A DNA stretch of 64,000 nt from Pontibacillus marinus BH030004 = DSM 16465 (GCF_000425225.1 NZ_AULJ01000001.1:1-64000), one strand, 5' to 3'; positions 42,789 through 51,609 are shown, counted from the stretch's first letter. A program made the numbers and translations. Notes: generated by a model not told the origin, from the sequence alone.

Positions 42789-42814
42789 GTTTAAAGACAT
42801 CTTAAAACGGGTAA
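42789..42814 (+). promoter_or_regulatory. Candidate sigma-B promoter for the RsbR-like gene
   Basis: GTTTAA (42789-42794), a 14-bp spacer, and GGGTAA (42809-42814) match the sigma-B consensus GTTTAA-N12-15-GGGTAT with one mismatch. It lies about 95 bp upstream of the RsbR-like start on the same strand. Confidence 0.65.
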
Positions 42815-42906
42815 TTCCTTTTGGGGAAATTATATTTTATATTCTCTACTCCAACTAAGACACGCTGATTTTTTATAAAAATGCAAAATAACAGGGGGAA
42901 TTAAAA

Positions 42907-43746
42907 ATGGAGATCGTTTTCGAATCAAATTTTACACTCAAAGATTTCTTCGAGGCAAACAAGGAAAATTTTGAGTCTACGTTGTTGTCTGAAGCCGTAA
43001 ATGTGAAAGATAAAATCGATGAAATTTTAAGAATCGGTAACATTGATTTAGTGAATAATGCACACCAGCTTATTGTTTTTATTATTAATGGAGAAGATGA
43101 AGAAGTAAAACAGTTTGCGAAACAAGAAGGAATCGCATGGGCAAGTCATTCTATAGAAGTTACCTTTAAGTTGGAATGGGTTCATGCTATTCGTAGAACG
43201 CTGTGGACTTTCATACATAAGTATTATGAATTATCGAATCAGTATAAGATCGACGACTTTTTTAAGTTGGAACAAGAAATCAATAATCGTGTAGATATGT
43301 TTTTAAATTCATTTTTCATTCATTATTCTACGTACAAGGATTCTTTAATTAAAGCCCAAGAAAAATTAGTTGAAAATCTTTCAGTTCCAATTATCCCAAT
43401 AAATGACACCATAAGTATATTGCCTTTAATCGGCTCCATTGATCGGAACCGGGTAGATATTCTTAAAGAAAAGGTATTAACGGAGGTATCCAATTTACGC
43501 ATTAACACCTTAATTATCGATCTATCTGGGATTGCGAGTATGGAACAGGAGATCATCTATGACCTGTTGAAAATTATTGATGGGATTTCAATGATGGGGT
43601 GCTCTACAGTGATAACAGGCTTACGTGCAGAAGTTGTGAAAGAGATGACATCTTTAGGTATTGAGTTCGGTTCAGACACTAAAAAGTTAGGAACCTTACA
43701 GCAAGCACTAGGGGAATATTTAGTACAAGGCTTACATGCAAAGTAA
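42907..43746 (+). CDS. RsbR-like stressosome protein (globin-like N-domain plus STAS)
   Basis: The 279-residue protein has a helical N-terminal sensor (residues 1-145; RsbR-type non-heme globin) and a C-terminal STAS domain (about 155-270) starting PIIPINDTISILPLIGSIDRNR, as in RsbRA-RD. In stressosomes RsbT phosphorylates two threonines. By eye alignment those sites read Q (in DLSGIASMEQE) and E (in RAEVVKE). No rsbS or rsbT lies nearby. Preceded by a sigma-B-type promoter and AGGGGG. Confidence 0.85.
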   Translation: MEIVFESNFTLKDFFEANKENFESTLLSEAVNVKDKIDEILRIGNIDLVNNAHQLIVFIINGEDEEVKQFAKQEGIAWASHSIEVTFKLEWVHAIRRTLWTFIHKYYELSNQYKIDDFFKLEQEINNRVDMFLNSFFIHYSTYKDSLIKAQEKLVENLSVPIIPINDTISILPLIGSIDRNRVDILKEKVLTEVSNLRINTLIIDLSGIASMEQEIIYDLLKIIDGISMMGCSTVITGLRAEVVKEMTSLGIEFGSDTKKLGTLQQALGEYLVQGLHAK

Positions 43747-43919
43747 ATAAAAAAATATCAGTTTTACACTTCAGAGCATTTCTTGTTAACAAGGAATGCT
43801 TTTAAATTTTTATAGAATATAACATGGAGAAGGATTTATGTTGTAATAAACCTTTTCCATCACAAAATGATATGTATGCTAAAATAATCTGTAATAAGAA
43901 GTCGTTTAGGAGGGATACT

Positions 43920-44291
43920 ATGGAAGTTTTTGCAGAATTCTTAGAGCAAATTGATAACTCGGAACATCGAGATCGAACGGAAAAAGTGCTGGGGTGGGTA
44001 ACTGAGAAATTCCCAAATTTAATGCCAGTAATTAAGTGGAATCAGCCTATGTTTACTGATCATGGTACATTTATCATTGGATTTAGTTTAGCCAAAAAAC
44101 ATTTGGCTATAGCACCTGAAGAGCAAGGGATTCATCAATTTTCTAATGAAATTGTGGAGGCTGGCTATGAACATACTAAGATGCTAGTCCGGATACCTTG
44201 GGATAAAACTGTGAATTACTCATTACTTGAGAAAATGATCGAGTTTAATATTTTGGACAAAGCTGACTGTTCAACTTTTTGGCGGAAGTAA
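43920..44291 (+). CDS. Frataxin-like iron chaperone (DUF1801, YdhG-type)
   Basis: The 123-residue protein matches DUF1801, whose B. subtilis member YdhG/Fra supplies iron for Fe-S and haem assembly and has a frataxin-like fold. Family signs are PNLMPVIKWNQPMFTDHGTFIIGFSLAKKHLAIAP (K-W-N-Q-P-M-F) and the acidic residues near the N-terminus. ATG 43920 behind GGAGGGAT is preferred to the longer frame from 43824. Confidence 0.8.
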   Translation: MEVFAEFLEQIDNSEHRDRTEKVLGWVTEKFPNLMPVIKWNQPMFTDHGTFIIGFSLAKKHLAIAPEEQGIHQFSNEIVEAGYEHTKMLVRIPWDKTVNYSLLEKMIEFNILDKADCSTFWRK

Positions 44292-44349
44292 TGCGAAAAC
44301 TAGGTTCATAGCAGACATCATACATAGAAGTTCAAAGGGGGCTGTTTAT

Positions 44350-44733
44350 ATGAAAGTGATTGTGACTAGTATTTTTGTGGACGACCAGGACAAGGCATTA
44401 GAATTTTATACCGAAACGCTTGGTTTTGTGAAAAAGCATGACATTCCAATGGGAGAATTCAGGTGGATCGCTCTGGTTTCTCCGGAAGATCAAGACGGTA
44501 CAGAGCTTTTGCTTGAACCGAATAACCATCCGGCAGCAAAAGAGTATCAAAAAAAGATCTTTGACGATGGCATCCCAGCGACAATGTTTGGTGTGACAGA
44601 TGTTCATGACGAATACAAACGACTAGTGAACCTCGGCGTGAAGTTTACGATGGAACCTACTGACATGGGAGAAGTTAAAGTGGCTGTCTTTGATGATACA
44701 TGCGGGAACCTTATACAGATCGCGCAGAAGTAA
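44350..44733 (+). CDS. VOC-family protein (glyoxalase fold)
   Basis: The 127-residue protein has the two beta-alpha-beta-beta-beta modules of VOC proteins: VTSIFVDDQDKALEFYTETLGF at the start and VFDDTCGNLIQIAQ at the end. Metal-ligand-like residues (the late H is replaced) are partial, so the chemistry is open. The gene is preceded by AAGGGGG and ends in a strong terminator. Monocistronic. Confidence 0.85.
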   Translation: MKVIVTSIFVDDQDKALEFYTETLGFVKKHDIPMGEFRWIALVSPEDQDGTELLLEPNNHPAAKEYQKKIFDDGIPATMFGVTDVHDEYKRLVNLGVKFTMEPTDMGEVKVAVFDDTCGNLIQIAQK

Positions 44734-44768
44734 TGGGTATTCAAAATAAGATAGAATCGTTTTATTCA

Positions 44769-44805
44769 TAAAAAGCATTCCTTTACGTGAGGGATGCTTT
44801 TTTTA
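44769..44805 (+). terminator. Intrinsic terminator after the VOC gene
   Basis: AAAAAGCATTCCT and AGGGATGCTTTTTTT pair around TTACGTG. Confidence 0.88.
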
Positions 44806-44906
44806 ATTATTTTTCAGTAAATAAAACCTTATTATCAATAAAAATTTATTGTAAAACAATAAATGAATGTTAAAATAAGTCTATAATGAAAAAGTGAGGT
44901 GCTTTT

Positions 44907-45389
44907 ATGAAAAGAGGCTCAACGCTCTTTTTAAAGATAGCTGTTTTTCTAATAGGAACTCCGGTACTTGCATTGTGTATATTTATCGTTCCTGAGGTAG
45001 CCAATTTTGCAGCAGTACTTTTCCCTGATATTCCATATATAAACGCTCTCGTTTACATCTATTTGTATGCTACAGCGATACCTTTCTACGTTGCTTTGTA
45101 TCAAGCTTTTAACCTTTTAAGTTATATTGATCAAAACCATGCTTTCTCGGAATTATCCGTAAGATCTTTAAAGAACATAAAATTTTGTGCAATTCTAATT
45201 AGTGCTTTGTATGTATTAGGCATGCCATTCATCTATCTAATGGCTGAGGTAGATGATGCTCCGGGTCTAATCGTGATTGGAATGGTCATTATTTTTGCTT
45301 CTACGGTGATCGCGGTTTTTGCTGCTGTTCTTCAAAGACTTTTACAAGAAGCCATCCATATAAAATCTGAAAATGATTTAACAGTCTGA
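44907..45389 (+). CDS. yoaS: DUF2975 membrane protein (YoaS-like)
   Basis: The 160-residue protein has four membrane segments and fits DUF2975, which is nearly always encoded next to a small XRE-family regulator, as here (9 bp downstream). In B. subtilis the order is yoaS-yozG-yoaT; the same order is kept in this window. It may form a membrane-bound sensor or antagonist of the adjacent regulator. Start behind GTGAGGTG. Confidence 0.85.
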   Translation: MKRGSTLFLKIAVFLIGTPVLALCIFIVPEVANFAAVLFPDIPYINALVYIYLYATAIPFYVALYQAFNLLSYIDQNHAFSELSVRSLKNIKFCAILISALYVLGMPFIYLMAEVDDAPGLIVIGMVIIFASTVIAVFAAVLQRLLQEAIHIKSENDLTV

Positions 45390-45398
45390 GGTGATAAC

Positions 45399-45608
45399 AT
45401 GGCGATCATAATTAATATTGATGTAATGTTGGCAAAAAGGAAAATGAGTGTAACAGAACTTACAGAAAGAGTTGGGATTACAATGGCTAACCTTTCGATA
45501 TTGAAAAATGGAAAGGCGAAAGCCATACGCTTTTCAACCTTAGAGGCGATATGTGAAGCTCTTGAATGCCAACCTGGAGATATCCTGGAGTACCGAAGCG
45601 ATGAATAG
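45399..45608 (+). CDS. yozG: XRE-family helix-turn-helix regulator (YozG-like)
   Basis: A 69-residue protein that is all one Cro/C1-type domain: MLAKRKMSVTELTERVGITMANLSILKNGKAKAIRFSTLEAICEALECQPGDILEY. It is close to the YozG subgroup that pairs with DUF2975 membrane proteins. It starts behind TGAGGTG and is co-transcribed with the gene 9 bp upstream. Target unknown. Confidence 0.9.
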   Translation: MAIIINIDVMLAKRKMSVTELTERVGITMANLSILKNGKAKAIRFSTLEAICEALECQPGDILEYRSDE

Positions 45609-45657
45609 AATCAGGTAGTTATTTTACGATCATTAAACGGAAGCGGGGGAGTCATGC

Positions 45658-46482
45658 ATGGATATAACCGTACAAAAAGATGCTCAGAAAAAAACGTTGA
45701 GGATGCAATTCATGAGAGGGCTAAAACAACTTGTTCATTTTGGCTGGGAACAGGCTCTCTCATGTTTGTTTCCTGTAGTTATTTTTGCCTCTTTGGCTTT
45801 AACCAAGTTCATCCCGCTCCCCTTCTTTCCTCGTTATGATTGGTTGCTTTTGATCTGTTTGTTGATGCAGTGGTGGATGGTGCGTTCTGGGCTTGAAACG
45901 CGAGATGAGCTAAAGGTAATCACCTTGTTTCACCTCATTGGTCTTGCTTTAGAGCTTTTTAAGACGCAAATGGGATCATGGTCTTATCCAGAGGAAGGAT
46001 ACTTTAAATTTTTCGGAGTTCCTTTATACAGCGGGTTCATGTATGCAAGTGTAGCGAGTTATCTGTGCCAGGCGTGGAGGAGGCTAAGGGTAGATCTAAT
46101 AAAGTGGCCACCTTTTCTAATAGTTGTCCCTCTTGCGTCTGCAATATATTTGAATTTTTTCACTCACCATTATTGGATTGACGTTCGTTGGTGGTTATCT
46201 GGACTTGTTATCGTCGTCTTTTGGCGATCATGGGTTACATATGAAGTTGATGGCTCTCGTTATCGAATGCCAGTTGCGCTTTCTTTCGTCCTCATCGGAT
46301 TTTTTATATGGGTAGCTGAAAATATCGCAACATTCTTTGGAGCGTGGGAATATCCAAATCAAACGGATGCTTGGAGCCTTGTTCATGTAGGAAAGGTGAG
46401 CTCATGGCTATTATTAGTCATTGTGAGCTTCCTTATCGTAGCAACGCTAAAGCAGGTAAAGGGAAGAATTCCAACAGAATAA
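45658..46482 (+). CDS. yoaT: DUF817 membrane protein (YoaT-like)
   Basis: The 274-residue protein has about eight membrane segments and matches DUF817 (KTQMGSWSYPEEGYFKFFGVPLYSGFMYASVASY is the family's most conserved region, near 100-135). It follows yoaS-yozG as in B. subtilis. ATG 45658 behind GCGGGGGAG is used. Function unknown. Confidence 0.87.
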   Translation: MDITVQKDAQKKTLRMQFMRGLKQLVHFGWEQALSCLFPVVIFASLALTKFIPLPFFPRYDWLLLICLLMQWWMVRSGLETRDELKVITLFHLIGLALELFKTQMGSWSYPEEGYFKFFGVPLYSGFMYASVASYLCQAWRRLRVDLIKWPPFLIVVPLASAIYLNFFTHHYWIDVRWWLSGLVIVVFWRSWVTYEVDGSRYRMPVALSFVLIGFFIWVAENIATFFGAWEYPNQTDAWSLVHVGKVSSWLLLVIVSFLIVATLKQVKGRIPTE

Positions 46483-46548
46483 TGGTTAATTTAAGAAATC
46501 ATGACAACAATCCAGCCTTCTTTCATACAATACTTTTGGGGTGAGAAT

Positions 46549-46986
46549 ATGCCAAGAGTGAAATATACAGATTCAGATGTTGCCTTAGTTGCAAGGATGA
46601 TGCGAGCGGAAGCTGTAGCTGAAGGAAAACAAGGAATGTTGTATGTAGGAAATGTGATTGTAAATCGTGCGAAAGCCGATTGCTTGGACTTTAAAGACCT
46701 ACGAACCATTAGAGACGTCATATTTCAAGTTCAAGGAGGAAATTATTCATTCGAAGCTGTTCAAAAGGGAAATTTATTTTATAACAGAGCAAGGTCTACT
46801 GAGAAAAGATTAGCCAGAAAAACATTAAACTTTTGGAGAGACCATCCAGCTAAATATGCTCTTTGGTATTTCAATCCAGAAGGTAATTGTCCTCCAACTT
46901 GGTACGGTCAACAGTTTACGGGTCCATACAAAAATCACTGTTATTATGAACCACAACCTGGAACATGTGACAGTATTTATAGCTAA
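46549..46986 (+). CDS. cwlJ: Spore cortex-lytic cell wall hydrolase CwlJ
   Basis: The 145-residue protein matches B. subtilis CwlJ along its whole length: VALVARMMRAEAVAEGKQGMLYVGNVIVNR at the start and CPPTWYGQQFTGPYKNHCYYEP at the end. It is a Hydrolase_2 (SleB-type) domain without a peptidoglycan-binding region. CwlJ degrades the cortex during germination and sits in the coat. ATG 46549 is set by GGGGTGAG. CATACAAT (46524-46531) just upstream resembles a sigma-E -10 box, agreeing with mother-cell expression. Confidence 0.93.
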   Translation: MPRVKYTDSDVALVARMMRAEAVAEGKQGMLYVGNVIVNRAKADCLDFKDLRTIRDVIFQVQGGNYSFEAVQKGNLFYNRARSTEKRLARKTLNFWRDHPAKYALWYFNPEGNCPPTWYGQQFTGPYKNHCYYEPQPGTCDSIYS

Positions 46987-47011
46987 AGGTAAGCATAATC
47001 AGCTTTAACTG

Positions 47012-47039
47012 ACGTCTAGGGTTTTCCCTAGGCGTTTTT
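47012..47039 (+). terminator. Terminator of cwlJ
   Basis: ACGTCTAGGG and CCCTAGGCGT pair around TTTT, followed by five T's. Confidence 0.9.
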
Positions 47040-47132
47040 CATTCATGTGCGATAACTTGATGGTTATTTATGATATGATGGATATATTAACCATTTATTG
47101 GGGTGGAGAAATTATATAAAAGGGGATTGTTT

Positions 47133-47786
47133 ATGAAAGCCATAATTTTTGATTTCGACGGGACTTTAGCCAATACCTTACCTATTTGTTATGTGGCATT
47201 TCAGCGTGTATTTAAGGATTTTGATGATAAAGAGCTATCTCCGGCTGAAATAAGATCGATGTTTGGACCTTCTGAAACAGGTATTATTTATGAAAACTTA
47301 AATCATAGTAAAAAGGAAATGGCAATCGAATTATTTTATAAGGAATATGAGGAAAAACATCAACAGTCCGTAACACAAAATAATGAAATGATTGAATTGA
47401 TTACATATGTAAAAGAAAAAGGAATGAAAATAGGTATCGTAACTGGTAAAGCAAGGAGAAGTTTAGATATCTCATTAAAACAACTTCAAATGGATCAGCT
47501 TTTCGACGTCATCATCACAGGGGATGATGTGATTGAGCCTAAACCTCATCCAGAAGGCTTGTATAAAGCGTTGTCAGCTTTAGAGGTTGAACGAAATGAT
47601 TCAATGTTTATTGGGGATAGCGATGCGGATATTGAAGCTGGATTAAGAGCGGGTATAACCACTGCAGGGGTCCATTGGCTTCCGAATTATACGCCCAATG
47701 AATTTTTAGTTGAACCACATTATATGTTTGAACATGTTTGTGATTTGAAGAAATGGCTGGAAGCTTATATTAAAAGCAATGCATAA
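47133..47786 (+). CDS. HAD-superfamily phosphatase (Cof/PGP-like, subclass IA)
   Basis: The 217-residue protein carries the HAD motifs: FDFDGTLANT (nucleophile Asp near residue 8), IVTGK (motif II, near 112), K in PKPHPEG (near 147) and GDSDADIEAG (near 171). It is a small-molecule phosphatase such as phosphoglycolate phosphatase or pyrophosphatase PpaX-like; exact substrate unknown. ATG 47133 behind AGGGGATT is chosen over the longer frame. Confidence 0.88.
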   Translation: MKAIIFDFDGTLANTLPICYVAFQRVFKDFDDKELSPAEIRSMFGPSETGIIYENLNHSKKEMAIELFYKEYEEKHQQSVTQNNEMIELITYVKEKGMKIGIVTGKARRSLDISLKQLQMDQLFDVIITGDDVIEPKPHPEGLYKALSALEVERNDSMFIGDSDADIEAGLRAGITTAGVHWLPNYTPNEFLVEPHYMFEHVCDLKKWLEAYIKSNA

Positions 47787-47834
47787 TGCCATATACACAA
47801 CCATTTGATGATGGTTGTGTATATGGCATTTATT
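47785..47834. terminator. Long bidirectional terminator hairpin
   Basis: AATGCCATATACACAACCAT and its complement pair over 20 bp around TTGATG (47785-47830), followed by TTATTC. The HAD stop codon forms part of the left arm. Confidence 0.9.
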
Positions 47835-47984
47835 CTATGTAGGTTTTGGCAGTATGTTTATTAGCATAGTGAAATAATTAAACGCTCATTCAAATGTATA
47901 AAGAATTGTATGAAAATGGCATGGTTTTTATCATATGATATAATTAAAATTAAGAATAACGATGATTTAGGTGGTGAATTAATT

Positions 47985-48158
47985 ATGCTTGAAAACAACG
48001 AAAATTTAAGTAAAAGAAAGTATGGTTGGGTTGATCAATGGGCTAAAATGACGGGAGAAAGAGCTAAAATAGATGCTAAAGTAAACAATACCTACATTGT
48101 TTACGCTACAAAGGATGGTTTAGTCAAGGAATTCCCTAATGGTGAAGTAAAGCCATAG
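47985..48158 (+). CDS. Small hypothetical protein
   Basis: A 57-residue soluble protein with ATG 47985 set by AGGTGG. It has a basic helical start (KRKYGWVDQWAKMTGERAKID) and a strand-rich end (NNTYIVYATKDGLVKEFPNG). I do not recognise it. It lies just ahead of the mercury module and may or may not belong to it. Confidence 0.6.
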   Translation: MLENNENLSKRKYGWVDQWAKMTGERAKIDAKVNNTYIVYATKDGLVKEFPNGEVKP

Positions 48159-48270
48159 AGCTGGCCGTTCAGCCATTAAATTAGCAACTTATGTATTTAA
48201 TTAGATTGTGAAGAAGTACACCTAAACAAACGGGGCAGAACACTTGAAGAAGAAAAGTTTAAAAATAGAC

Positions 48271-48301
48271 TTGACCGTGTACTATGGTACACGGTTTATT
48301 G
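48271..48301 (+). promoter_or_regulatory. MerR-type promoter/operator
   Basis: TTGACC (48271-48276) is followed by a 19-20-bp spacer and TTATTG/TATTGT. Overlapping it is the dyad CCGTGTAC-TATG-GTACACGG (48275-48294). An over-long spacer with a dyad between the two boxes is the hallmark of promoters that MerR twists into activity upon metal binding. Confidence 0.82.
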
Positions 48302-48321
48302 TTGTTCTAGAGGTGAAAAAA

Positions 48322-48717
48322 GTGAGTTATCGCATAAGTGAATTTGCAAAAAAATGTGAAGTAAATAAAGAGACAATTAGATATTACGAAAAAAGGAATT
48401 TATTAAGTGATCTCAAAAAAACAAATGCTGGTTATCGGTTATATTCAGATGATGATGTTAAGCGTGTACATTTTATTAAGCGAATGCAAGAGCTTGGCTT
48501 TTCATTGAGTGAAATTTATAAATTACTTGGTGTTGTAGATAAAGACAAGGTTCGCTGCAAAGATATGTTTGAATTTGTTTCTAAAAAAGAAGACGAAGTT
48601 CAAAAACAAATAAAAGACTTAAAGAGGATTGAAGCCATGTTAAAAAATTTAAAACAATGCTGTCCAGATGAAAAACAATTACATGATTGTCCGATAATTG
48701 AAACACTGTTTGAGTGA
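48322..48717 (+). CDS. merR: Mercury-responsive regulator MerR
   Basis: The 131-residue protein has a MerR winged helix-turn-helix (RISEFAKKCEVNKETIRYYEKRNLL, residues 3-28), a dimerisation helix, and a metal-binding loop with Cys in VRCKDMF and QCCPDEKQLHDCP. These cysteines fit the three-Cys Hg(II) site. GTG 48322 is chosen: AGAGGTG precedes it and the frame upstream runs through the promoter. It regulates the downstream merA gene. Confidence 0.9.
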   Translation: MSYRISEFAKKCEVNKETIRYYEKRNLLSDLKKTNAGYRLYSDDDVKRVHFIKRMQELGFSLSEIYKLLGVVDKDKVRCKDMFEFVSKKEDEVQKQIKDLKRIEAMLKNLKQCCPDEKQLHDCPIIETLFE

Positions 48718-48748
48718 TAAAATTATTTTTTTAGGTGAGTGATGAAAC

Positions 48749-50401
48749 TTGGGTAAAAAAAACAAAAAAATCAGAATGAAAGTTAGTGGCATGACTTGTG
48801 AAGGTTGTGAAGAGCATGTAGCAGTAGCACTTGAAAATATAGGAGCTAAAAATATTGAAGCTAGTTTTCGAAGTGGTGAGGCAGTATTTGAATTACCCGA
48901 TGATATTGGTGTTGAAAGTGCAAAAAATGCAATTAATGAAACAAAATATCAACCTGGAGAAATAGAAGAAGTTTCACCACAAGAAAATGTGGTGTTGGGT
49001 TATGAGGGAGATTATGACTTAATTATCATTGGTTCTGGTGGGGCTGCTTTTTCGGCTGCGATTAAAGCGATTGAATACGGGGCAAAAGTAGCCATGATTG
49101 AGCGTGGAACCATTGGGGGAACATGTGTAAATATTGGTTGTGTGCCATCAAAAACCCTTCTTCGTGCTGGGGAAATCAATCATTTAGCAAAAGTTAACCC
49201 ATTTATAGGTTTACAAACATCTGCTGGAGAAGTGGAATTAGCTCCCTTAATTAAGCAAAAAGATGAGTTAGTGAGTGAGCTTCGGAATCAAAAATATGTT
49301 GATTTAATTGATGAATATGGCTTTGATTTAATTGAAGGTGAAGCAAAATTTGTTGATGAAAATATAGTTGAAGTTAACGGGAAGAAATACTCTGCAAAGC
49401 GTTTTTTAATTGCAACGGGTGCGTCTCCTTCTTTACCGCCGATTTCAGGACTTGATGAAGTCGATTATCTAACAAGCACAACATTACTTGAATTAAAAAA
49501 GGTGCCTAAACGATTAACGGTAATCGGTTCAGGATATGTTGGAATGGAACTTGGGCAATTGTTTCATAATTTAGGTTCAGAAGTAACGATTATACAAAGA
49601 AGTGGGCGACTTTTAAAAGAATATGACCCAGAGATTTCAGAAGCTGTAGAAAAAGCGTTAATTGAACAAGGTATTAACTTTGTTAAAGGGGCAACTTTTG
49701 AGCGTGTAGAACAAGATGGAGAGATAAAAAAGATTCATGTAACAGTAGATGGCAAGAAAAAAGTGGTGGAATCAGAGCAGTTACTTGTTGCAACAGGAAG
49801 AAAACCAAATACAGATTCTTTAAATTTAAGTGCAGCAGGGGTGGAAGTCGGGAAACGAAAAGAAATCCTGGTAAATGATTATGCTAGGACAAGGAATGAA
49901 AAGATTTATGCAGCAGGTGATGTCACATTAGGACCTCAATTTGTCTATGTAGCAGCCTATGAAGGTGGACTTGTTGCTGATAATGCGATTGGTGGATTAA
50001 ATAAAAAATTAGATTTATCGGTTGTTCCTGGTGTTACATTTACTAATCCTTCGATTGCAACGGTTGGTTTAACAGAAGAACAAGCCAAAGAAAAAGGTTA
50101 TGAGGTAAAAACCTCTGTATTGCCTTTAGATGCCGTTCCAAGAGCGATAGTAAACCGTGAAACTACAGGTGTTTTCAAGCTTGTTGCTGAAACGAAAACA
50201 TTAAAAGTGTTAGGGGTTCATATCGTATCTGAAAATGCAGGCGATGTGATATATGCAGCAACTTTAGCCGTTAAGTTTGGTTTAACAGTAGAGGATTTAA
50301 AAGATAGCCTTGCACCATATTTAACAATGGCAGAAGGATTAAAATTAGCTGCCCTTACCTTTGATAAAGATGTATCGAAATTATCTTGTTGTGCAGGCTG
50401 A
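48749..50401 (+). CDS. merA: Mercuric reductase MerA
   Basis: The 550-residue FAD/NAD(P)H-dependent enzyme reduces Hg(II) to Hg(0). It has an N-terminal heavy-metal-associated domain with GMTCEGC (near residue 14), a pyridine-nucleotide-disulfide core with [13 protein letters not shown] (redox cysteines, near 128) and [10 protein letters not shown] (near 253), and the C-terminal SCCAG pair that hands Hg to the active site. It starts at TTG 48749 behind AGGTGAG. No merT, merP, merB or merE accompanies it. Confidence 0.95.
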   Translation: MGKKNKKIRMKVSGMTCEGCEEHVAVALENIGAKNIEASFRSGEAVFELPDDIGVESAKNAINETKYQPGEIEEVSPQENVVLGYEGDYDLIIIGSGGAAFSAAIKAIEYGAKVAMIERGTIGGTCVNIGCVPSKTLLRAGEINHLAKVNPFIGLQTSAGEVELAPLIKQKDELVSELRNQKYVDLIDEYGFDLIEGEAKFVDENIVEVNGKKYSAKRFLIATGASPSLPPISGLDEVDYLTSTTLLELKKVPKRLTVIGSGYVGMELGQLFHNLGSEVTIIQRSGRLLKEYDPEISEAVEKALIEQGINFVKGATFERVEQDGEIKKIHVTVDGKKKVVESEQLLVATGRKPNTDSLNLSAAGVEVGKRKEILVNDYARTRNEKIYAAGDVTLGPQFVYVAAYEGGLVADNAIGGLNKKLDLSVVPGVTFTNPSIATVGLTEEQAKEKGYEVKTSVLPLDAVPRAIVNRETTGVFKLVAETKTLKVLGVHIVSENAGDVIYAATLAVKFGLTVEDLKDSLAPYLTMAEGLKLAALTFDKDVSKLSCCAG

Positions 50402-50585
50402 TAAAAGAGGTTCCACTTCAGGGAACATTTTTGTTGGAAATAGAATAAGAACGAAGTTATGAGCGATAAAAATAAAGTATAAAGAATCAAACAAGATCCT
50501 TTTGATAGGTATCAGTTCTCCTATTTTAAGTTTGTGAAGTTATACACTTAAAGTAACGGATGCTTTAGCGAAAGAAGGATGTAAA

Positions 50586-50750
50586 TTGGAACAATTAAAA
50601 GCCTGCTTAGATAATTTATGGGCAAATGTTATAGATGACATGGATATTGATGTTTTTAATCATAAAATTACTTTTACTACAAAAGCAATTGATAATGGAA
50701 CTATAACGAATTACCAATTAACTTTTGAAGAAGTATCATCATTCAAGTAA
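50586..50750 (+). CDS. Small hypothetical protein downstream of merA
   Basis: A 54-residue frame beginning TTG 50586 behind AGAAGGATG, too short for most gene callers. It encodes LEQLKACLDNLWANVIDDMDIDVFNHKITFTTKA-like text (helix then strands) and ends at 50750, 30 bp before a strong terminator. The frame stays open about 16 codons upstream, so it might be a truncated remnant of a longer protein. Not recognised. Confidence 0.45.
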   Translation: MEQLKACLDNLWANVIDDMDIDVFNHKITFTTKAIDNGTITNYQLTFEEVSSFK

Positions 50751-50782
50751 TCCACAAACGGGCGCTAAACTGGAGTAACAAA

Positions 50783-50834
50783 AAAACAGACCGGCAAAAT
50801 ATGCATAGTTTTATTTTGCCGGTCTGTTTTAATA
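50783..50834. terminator. Strong terminator ending the mercury module
   Basis: AAAACAGACCGGCAAAAT and ATTTTGCCGGTCTGTTTT pair over 18 bp with a 12-nt loop (50783-50830), flanked by A's and T's, so it works in both directions. Confidence 0.92.
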
Positions 50835-50921
50835 TGCAGAATACATACTGCTAATTCATACATAAATTAAATGACAAATACAGGTTGTGCTTTTTATATT
50901 GAGAGATCACTCAAACACAGC

Positions 50922-51074
50922 TTAGTCTCTCATAGACCCTGCCTCTCGAGCGGTCATCGACCCTATTCCTTCACTTTCATCTTTTTTTATTTCCTGTTTT
51001 ACCTTTTGTGCATCTGTGCCTGCATATCCTGGTTGGGTCATGGAATTCTTTTTTGAATTTTTGTTTTGTGGCAT
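50922..51074 (-). CDS. Tiny gamma-SASP-like protein
   Basis: A 50-residue, cysteine-free, hydrophilic protein starting at ATG 51074 behind a perfect AAGGAGGAT. Its middle, AGTDAQKVKQEIKKDE, resembles the G-T-x-x-Q-x-V-K-Q repeat of gamma-type small acid-soluble spore proteins. The rest (GIGSMTAREAGSMRD) differs from known SspE. It is probably expressed in sporulation, but promoter evidence is lacking. Confidence 0.6.
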   Translation of the reverse strand: MPQNKNSKKNSMTQPGYAGTDAQKVKQEIKKDESEGIGSMTAREAGSMRD

Positions 51075-51465
51075 ACAGATCCTCCTTAATTTGTGATCAA
51101 CCTTATTATTTACAGAGATGTTTATTTTATTTGAGTTAAACTACACTAATTTAAAAAGTCAAAAAGCCCATTGTGACGGTTCTCAAGAAGGATGAATTTT
51201 GAGATGAAAATAGTGAATGATCTAAATAAAAAAATTATGTAGGAAAGCCATTTTATACAGCATATATTTTACAAACTTTTTTATACAAATTCTTGAAAAG
51301 TAGTGTCAACACCCACTCAAACGTGGTATATTTCAAAATAAGCCCTTGGATATACGTGAGTACCAAATAAGCGAGGATATCTTGACTAGAATTCAAATTC
51401 CTTAGTTTTACTCTCAAATGCAAGGGGTATCCTATTAACAAATATTTTTAAAGGAGGGTTACAAA
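51075..51465. other. Intergenic region between two divergent microgenes
   Basis: About 390 bp with no supported gene. It contains the ribosome-binding sites of both small genes. The open frame on the minus strand (51253-51441) has no ribosome-binding site and is rejected. Promoters for both small genes must lie here; no certain sigma-G boxes were seen. Confidence 0.5.
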
Positions 51466-51609
51466 ATGAACATGTTTATCAAAGCTCGTGAACTTTTCGA
51501 AAGAGATTTTGCATCTAGCCAAGAAGTAAAACAAGTAAACGCTTCTGTTCAAGGCGGAAAAGAAAAAGCGAAAAAATCACAACCAAAAGTAAAACGATTC
51601 AAGAAATAA
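51466..51609 (+). CDS. Tiny basic protein with SASP-like segment
   Basis: A 47-residue protein starting at ATG 51466 behind AAAGGAGGG. The part DFASSQEVKQVNASVQGGKEKAKK resembles the EFASETNVQEVKQQN repeat of gamma-type SASPs, including the F-A-S at which the GPR protease cleaves. The C-terminus is strongly basic (KSQPKVKRFKK). It is divergent from the other SASP-like gene. Function inferred only from the resemblance. Confidence 0.6.
   Translation: MNMFIKARELFERDFASSQEVKQVNASVQGGKEKAKKSQPKVKRFKK

Noticed and set aside
50871-51056. Hydrophobic 61-residue protein on the plus strand
   Set aside because: It is the shadow of the SASP-like microgene on the minus strand, which has an ideal ribosome-binding site.
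51253-51441. 62-residue minus-strand frame
   Set aside because: No ribosome-binding site and unusual composition; treated as non-coding.
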